Source of the DNA: Chryseobacterium sp. MFBS3-17
Lineage (GTDB): Bacteria > Bacteroidota > Bacteroidia > Flavobacteriales > Weeksellaceae
NCBI RefSeq assembly: GCF_020687745.1
Contig: NZ_JAJEWK010000010.1
Coordinates: forward strand, 62,001 to 126,000
Direction of reading: 5' to 3'
DNA: 64,000 nt
The notes under the pieces are model-generated. The model was not told the DNA's origin and ran no database searches. It was given only the letters and a program-made list of their open reading frames with translations. The translations under genes and the position numbers were made by a program. Below, piece by piece: positions 59,803 to 64,000 of this stretch. How positions within the stretch are numbered: the stretch's first letter is position 1; each line of letters opens with the position of its first letter.

Positions 59803-60489
59803 ATGCGGTTGCTGAACGGGTTTTTACTCTCATATCTGAAATACGGAGATCAGGACTGCATCCTGCACTGCTTCACTCTGGAGCAGGGTTTCCAGAGTTT
59901 CTTTGTGCACAGAATCTACGCCAAAAGCAATAAAAGCAAAGCTTTTCTGACGCCGCTGAACGCATTATCCTTCACGGTTTCACCCAAGATAAAAACCGGG
60001 GGCATACTGACATGCAGCAAAATAGAGCTACTGAACAGATCATCTGCTCCAGACAGCATGAAGTACAACGCCGTGGTATTTTTTGTGGCAGATTTTCTGA
60101 ACCAGGTACTCCGGAATGAGTCTGAAAATCATAAAATTTACAATGAAATTACAGGTTTTCTAGCAGAATTAGAACAGGAGAATTACAGGGCTCATCTTAT
60201 ATTTCTGATGAGATTTCTCGACATTTCTGGGGTACTGCCTTTAGCTGAACAAGGATTATTTCTGGATCCGGAAACAGGAAATTTTGGCGCAACACAAGTC
60301 CATTCCATTTTTGATGAAACCCTGTCTGCTCTCTGGAAAGAAATCATTTGCAGTACCCGACCTTACGACACCCCTGTTCCTGCGGCATTACGAAAACCAT
60401 TCCTGGACAGTCTGATGGTGTACTATTATTATCATTTCACAGACTTCCGGATACCGGGATCACTGGAGGTGGTTCAGGAACTGTTTTAA
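59803..60489 (+). CDS. recO: DNA repair protein RecO
   Basis: 228 residues, normal for Bacteroidota. The N-terminal OB fold starts with LNGFLLSYLKYGDQDCILHC and FTLEQGFQSFFVHRI. RecO helps RecF/RecR load RecA on gaps. No zinc-finger Cys set is seen, as is common in this phylum. It begins 2 bases after the porZ stop, and its own stop overlaps that of the convergent glycosyltransferase gene by 4 bases. Confidence 0.9.
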   Translation: MRLLNGFLLSYLKYGDQDCILHCFTLEQGFQSFFVHRIYAKSNKSKAFLTPLNALSFTVSPKIKTGGILTCSKIELLNRSSAPDSMKYNAVVFFVADFLNQVLRNESENHKIYNEITGFLAELEQENYRAHLIFLMRFLDISGVLPLAEQGLFLDPETGNFGATQVHSIFDETLSALWKEIICSTRPYDTPVPAALRKPFLDSLMVYYYYHFTDFRIPGSLEVVQELF

Positions 60490-61721
60490 GACCGAGGAGA
60501 TTCAATTCTTTGTTTGATAAACCGTTCATAGATGAACAATGAAATCAGCGCATACTGCACCCATTCAAAATCAAGTTTGAAGCGCATATTGGCTGCATGC
60601 CCAATCATGTATGGTGCGGTGAATCCAGCAAAAAGCAGCAGAGACACCCAAAACAACCTGCGATATGACCGGTAGAGTCCAGAAAGTGCCCACAGCGTCA
60701 GCACATTGATTAACAATACATATAATTTTCTGCCAAAAACAGCAGTTAGTGGGTCATGAAAATAGCGAGAAGGCACATACCACAGCAGTACAGCATTCTG
60801 CAAAGCTTTCTTTATATAAACCTCTTCATTGCCGTCCAGCACCCGCTGTACCTCCGCCTGATAGACCTTTTCCATTTCAAATTCTGAAATGCTTTTTTTC
60901 AGTTGAAACGTATATCGTTCATGCTCATTAGAAATCAGCATTACCTCTGGGCAGACATTCACGCCCGGAACGAAACTAAAATAAATATTCTGCCAGAAAG
61001 GTGTTTTTGTCAGGATTATTTTATCAAAAACCACATAATTCCGGATAATCCATGGTGAGTACACCAAAGCACCCACAGCAATCAGCAATACAAGGCCTGA
61101 AAATCTGATTTTCTTCAGAATAAATAAGGTCAGCAGCAATATCCCGACCAGCGGAACCACAATCACTTGTGTCAAAAACAAAACGCCGGTAACCACTGCC
61201 AGAACAATCAGATCTTTTCTATGAATGACATTTGCTGTAAATATCCTGAGATACTGATAAATCCAAAAAAGAAATACAGGCACAAATACATTGGTAATCT
61301 CCAGCACATTGGAATAATAAAAATAAGCAGGCGAGAAAATCAGCATGTAACCGGCCAGAATACCAGCCTTTTGTTTCCCGAAAAGACTGAAAATTTTAAT
61401 GAGCAGAAAGGGACAGACAAAAAATAACAGATGCTGTGCGAGCACAGTTGCCTCCCGGGCATACTCCGGGAAAAACTTCACAAAAAAACTGATAAAGACC
61501 GGATATATAGGTAACTTGTAAGCAGTGGGTCCCACGTCCATATACTGAGCATATACCCCGTGCTGTGCAAGGTTTACTGCTATTTGCCAATCCTCAAAAA
61601 CGCCACCCGGAAACCCGGTGATGAAACTGTACGTTACTTTGGCTGCAAAAATAAAGATGCAAAAAACCGAAAAGATCCGGATATTCAGTAATTTGCCCAC
61701 AAATTTTATGATTTTTTCCAT
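60486..61721 (-). CDS. GT-C fold integral-membrane glycosyltransferase
   Basis: 411 residues with about ten membrane helices. The first extramembrane loop has FEDWQIAVNLAQHGVYA, with Glu43-Asp44 in the place of the catalytic acidic pair of ArnT/PMT-like (GT39/GT83) enzymes, followed by PTAYKLPIYPVFISFF. These use polyprenyl-linked sugars on the periplasmic side. Acceptor unknown. Last in a minus-strand run after gpsA and a small unknown gene. Confidence 0.82.
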   Translation of the reverse strand: MEKIIKFVGKLLNIRIFSVFCIFIFAAKVTYSFITGFPGGVFEDWQIAVNLAQHGVYAQYMDVGPTAYKLPIYPVFISFFVKFFPEYAREATVLAQHLLFFVCPFLLIKIFSLFGKQKAGILAGYMLIFSPAYFYYSNVLEITNVFVPVFLFWIYQYLRIFTANVIHRKDLIVLAVVTGVLFLTQVIVVPLVGILLLTLFILKKIRFSGLVLLIAVGALVYSPWIIRNYVVFDKIILTKTPFWQNIYFSFVPGVNVCPEVMLISNEHERYTFQLKKSISEFEMEKVYQAEVQRVLDGNEEVYIKKALQNAVLLWYVPSRYFHDPLTAVFGRKLYVLLINVLTLWALSGLYRSYRRLFWVSLLLFAGFTAPYMIGHAANMRFKLDFEWVQYALISLFIYERFIKQRIESPRS

Positions 61722-61752
61722 TTCTGGTCTGATTTGGTAATACTTACCGCGT

Positions 61753-62160
61753 TTATACTCTTACGCGGTATACATCCGTCTGATTGCGCCGGATGTTCTG
61801 TACGAAAAATCCACCTTCCTCTGCAATCATCTCCTGCAAATCAAATTGCTTGCAATCTGCAGGAAGTCCCTCAAAAATCAAGGTAAACCAATAATCCCGG
61901 AAGGGCGGCACTTCTGTCCACATGGGTGTAAAGGAAATATTTTCGGCATGCACCAGCCGGCTTCTGCTTCCGGATACTTCATCAACAAGAAAAGTGGACG
62001 GCCAGATTCTGATCAGGCTGCCCAGTGCCGCTTCTGCAGGGAAACAGCAATGAATGATGACCTGTTTTTCCTCCACCGGAAGTATCCGAAGTTCTTCCAC
62101 AATTTCGGGGGCAATTACCGGAGCGGGTTTTTGAATAGTGCTCATGGCCGGGAGATTCAA
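61753..62160 (-). CDS. Conserved hypothetical protein, co-transcribed with gpsA
   Basis: 135 residues (or 130 from an internal ATG at 62145), cytosolic. A strand-rich sequence with IIHCCFPAEAALGSLIRIW and a C-terminal FFVQNIRRNQTDVYRVRV, patterned like a small beta domain. It starts 6 bases after the gpsA stop and is therefore co-transcribed. I recognise no family. Confidence 0.6.
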   Translation of the reverse strand: MNLPAMSTIQKPAPVIAPEIVEELRILPVEEKQVIIHCCFPAEAALGSLIRIWPSTFLVDEVSGSRSRLVHAENISFTPMWTEVPPFRDYWFTLIFEGLPADCKQFDLQEMIAEEGGFFVQNIRRNQTDVYRVRV

Positions 62161-62166
62161 TAAGGA

Positions 62167-63207
62167 TTAGTTAAGTTTTGCGGTGAGTTTTGAAAACTGA
62201 TTTTCGGCACTTTTTTCTTCGTACAGGATATTGTAAATGGTGTCAATAATCGGCGTTTTAATTTTTTTGTCCTTTGCAGTGGCATACACAGAAGCCGCAG
62301 CATAATACCCCTCTGCCACCATGTTCATAGACTGAATAGCAGATTTCACGGTGTATCCTTTTCCAATTAAATTGCCCAGATTCCGGTTCCGGGAGAACAG
62401 TGAATAGGCCGTTACCAGCAAATCGCCCAGATAGGCACTCTCATTGACATCCCGCGGCGCCTCGTAGATGGCTTCCAGGAAAGTTTCCATTTCCCGGATG
62501 GCATTAGACACAAAAACAGCAATGAAGTTATCTCCATACCCCAGCCCACTGGCAATCCCAGCACCGATGGCGTAGATGTTTTTCAGAATAGCACTGTACT
62601 CATTCCCCAATATATCTGTACTGGGATTTACTTTGATGAAAGATGAAGAAAATATCTGATCCAGCTGCTTCGCCACATCCTCTTCTACCGTGGCAATGGT
62701 CAGGTAGGAAAGTCTTTCCATACCCACTTCTTCTGCATGGCAGGGTCCGGCAATGACCGCCTGATTGCGGAAGCCTATTTCAAAATCGTTGCGTAAATAA
62801 TGGGCTACCACGTCATTGGCTTTGGGCACAATTCCCTTAATGGCAGAAACAAAAATTTTATTCCTGTAATCTACGGTGAGCCGGTCCATGGCATCAGACA
62901 AATAAATAGACGGCGTGGCCAGCACCACAATATCACTGGCGGCCACCATTTCATTAATATCTGTAGTAATATTAAGACTGCGCAGGTTAAAACTCACAGA
63001 AGTAAGGTAAGTGGGATTGTGACCCCTTAATTCTATGGCCCCTTTTACAAACTCGTTCCGTACGCACCAGTTTACCACTTCACAGTTTTCTACCAGCATC
63101 TTCACAATAGCGGTAGCGAAACTTCCGCTTCCCAGTACACCTACTTTAATTTCTGATTTCACTTTCTTTGCTGTGCCTTTTTTGTCCTTCGTCGTTTTCT
63201 TTATCAT
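62167..63207 (-). CDS. gpsA: Glycerol-3-phosphate dehydrogenase [NAD(P)+]
   Basis: 346 residues with a Lys-rich N-terminal extension (about 1-19). The dinucleotide motif is GVLGSGSFATA (about 24-34). SAIKGIVP has the active-site Lys; AVIAGPCHAEEV and NEYSAILKNIYAIGAGI follow. The enzyme reduces dihydroxyacetone phosphate to sn-glycerol-3-phosphate for phospholipid synthesis. It is the first gene of a minus-strand operon, divergent from the partial peptidase gene at 63418. Confidence 0.94.
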   Translation of the reverse strand: MIKKTTKDKKGTAKKVKSEIKVGVLGSGSFATAIVKMLVENCEVVNWCVRNEFVKGAIELRGHNPTYLTSVSFNLRSLNITTDINEMVAASDIVVLATPSIYLSDAMDRLTVDYRNKIFVSAIKGIVPKANDVVAHYLRNDFEIGFRNQAVIAGPCHAEEVGMERLSYLTIATVEEDVAKQLDQIFSSSFIKVNPSTDILGNEYSAILKNIYAIGAGIASGLGYGDNFIAVFVSNAIREMETFLEAIYEAPRDVNESAYLGDLLVTAYSLFSRNRNLGNLIGKGYTVKSAIQSMNMVAEGYYAAASVYATAKDKKIKTPIIDTIYNILYEEKSAENQFSKLTAKLN

Positions 63208-63371
63208 TTCTTAACATCAATGTGCAAAGATAGCGAAATATGCACAGCCCCGAATTGCGAAGTTCACATAAAAAGAATCATGAAATGGCACAATTTTACT
63301 GTAAAATCTCCGTTATTTCATTTTATTATTAAAATTTTGTTAATTTTTCTCTTTCAGCACGGTTTTTTATA

Positions 63372-63379
63372 TAAATTTG
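63372..63379 (+). promoter_or_regulatory. Putative -7 box upstream of the M23-like gene
   Basis: TAAATTTG matches TAnnTTTG, 38 bases before the ATG at 63418. No good -33 box at 19 bases. Confidence 0.4.
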
Positions 63380-63417
63380 CCGACTTCTGATATAATAGAG
63401 AGAAAGTTTGGATTATT

Positions 63418-64000
63418 ATGAAAAAGAAATTAAGAAATAAGAAAAAAGTAAATGTACTCTTAGGCGGCTTTCTGGCTGTAATTTTCGGACAAGGTATTCT
63501 GATTTCCAAATTGTGGAATGAGCGGGATGACAAAACTTACGAAGTAAATCTCGTGAAAATCAATACGCAAAAAGACAGCATAGACTATGCGAAAATGAAA
63601 AATGATTTGCTGGTGATGGACAAAACGATACGGGACATCAACTCATTTTTGAGCATAAAAAAAATCTCCAATACCAAAATTGAAGCATTAGAGAAAGACA
63701 GTCTTTCCAGTGCTGTTTATCTGGCCCGGCAGTCCAACCGCTACAGCCAGTACCTGATGGATTTGCAGAACAAACTGATGCAGGTACCACTGGGACTGCC
63801 CAGCGACGGATACATTTCATCTAATTTTGGCAAAAGAACCAACCCGATTCCCTACAGAACCATGCTGGCGTCTGTAAGAAGCACTCCGGCCGCCAAAACA
63901 TCTGCCATAGCTTCAGCTCCGGCCACCAATACCATCAGAAAAGTGGTTTCGGTAAAAGTAGTGGAAGAAAAAGACAGTACCGGAGCGGTGGTCAAGAAAA
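63418..64000 (+). CDS. M23-like peptidase, N-terminal part (runs off the window)
   Basis: 194 codons are inside the window with no stop. A basic start (MKKKLRNKKK), one membrane helix (about 13-30) and a coiled-coil region (about 40-125) lead to GLPSDGYISSNFGKRTNPI, the start pattern of M23 (LytM) domains, which bind or cut peptidoglycan. After that the next 45 or so residues are Ala/Ser/Val-rich (with TSAIASAPATNT), an insert where a metal-binding strand is normally near. The HxH end is beyond the window, so whether it is an active enzyme or a LytM-type activator is not visible. Confidence 0.75.
   Translation, partial: MKKKLRNKKKVNVLLGGFLAVIFGQGILISKLWNERDDKTYEVNLVKINTQKDSIDYAKMKNDLLVMDKTIRDINSFLSIKKISNTKIEALEKDSLSSAVYLARQSNRYSQYLMDLQNKLMQVPLGLPSDGYISSNFGKRTNPIPYRTMLASVRSTPAAKTSAIASAPATNTIRKVVSVKVVEEKDSTGAVVKK

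Noticed and set aside
1-64000. CRISPR array, rRNA genes or prophage genes
   Set aside because: No regularly spaced repeats, rRNA sequence, integrase or phage structural genes were found in reading both strands.

Overview
The window reads as a chromosomal segment of a Bacteroidota bacterium, class Flavobacteriia, probably the Chryseobacterium-like Weeksellaceae. The main pointers are the type IX secretion/gliding genes (porU, porV, gldKLMN, porZ), DUF4270 and SusD-era lipoproteins with short lipoboxes, promoters of the TTTG-N19-TAnnTTTG type, the near absence of Shine-Dalgarno sequences, and GldI-like FKBP and POT-transporter paralogues. I cannot name the genus from sequence alone. Most of the window is densely packed core genome of moderate GC; one stretch of about 6 kb (about 7.4-13.4 kb) is clearly more AT-rich and carries accessory genes.

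Layout. 0-4.4 kb: the 3' part of porU (sortase of type IX secretion) and porV, closed by a terminator. 4.4-7.4 kb: a FUSC-family membrane protein facing a Sfp-type phosphopantetheinyl transferase gene. 7.4-13.4 kb: AT-rich island with an XRE regulator, a large two-module lipoprotein with a toxin-like C-terminus followed by two small membrane/exported proteins, a decayed IS3-type remnant, an IS3-family (IS407-like) element with a frameshifted orfA, a 5'-truncated immunity-like gene and a small lipoprotein. At its far edge lies a second, diverged copy of the first 18 codons of the phosphopantetheinyl transferase gene, which dates the island as an insertion at that gene's 5' end. 13.5-19.7 kb: ahcY, a thiol lipoprotein, an aspartyl protease with PDZ domain, a small membrane protein, an L,D-transpeptidase lipoprotein, ansA and tRNA-Ser.

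19.7-29.9 kb (minus strand): a FAD oxidoreductase, the gldK-gldL-gldM-gldN motor/ring operon of type IX secretion, and a tightly spaced glycogen-synthase-like / DUF4270 / glmS operon. 30-37.8 kb: panC, a tRNA Lys-Leu-Lys cluster, shikimate kinase, an S4 RNA-binding protein, a FKBP-like lipoprotein, an FMN-binding glutamate-synthase-like protein, mtaB, a DinB-like protein and a possible PD-(D/E)XK protein. 38-48 kb: an alpha-glucan phosphorylase homologue without the usual PLP lysine, then a peptide-use block of dipeptidyl peptidase IV followed by three consecutive POT peptide transporters, then an exported thioredoxin-like protein.

48.1-64 kb: recG, two very small membrane proteins, an AraC regulator / response regulator / CHASE3-PAS histidine kinase set, a GNAT acetyltransferase with dapA, a 5'-nucleotidase split into two adjacent genes with its domains in reversed order, porZ with recO, a GT-C glycosyltransferase, a small unknown gene, gpsA, and the start of an M23-like peptidase that runs off the end. 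Functionally, three separate type IX secretion loci (porUV, gldKLMN, porZ) sit within 60 kb. The accessory island, with its candidate lipoprotein effector and remnants of immunity genes, is the most likely place for something not yet described.
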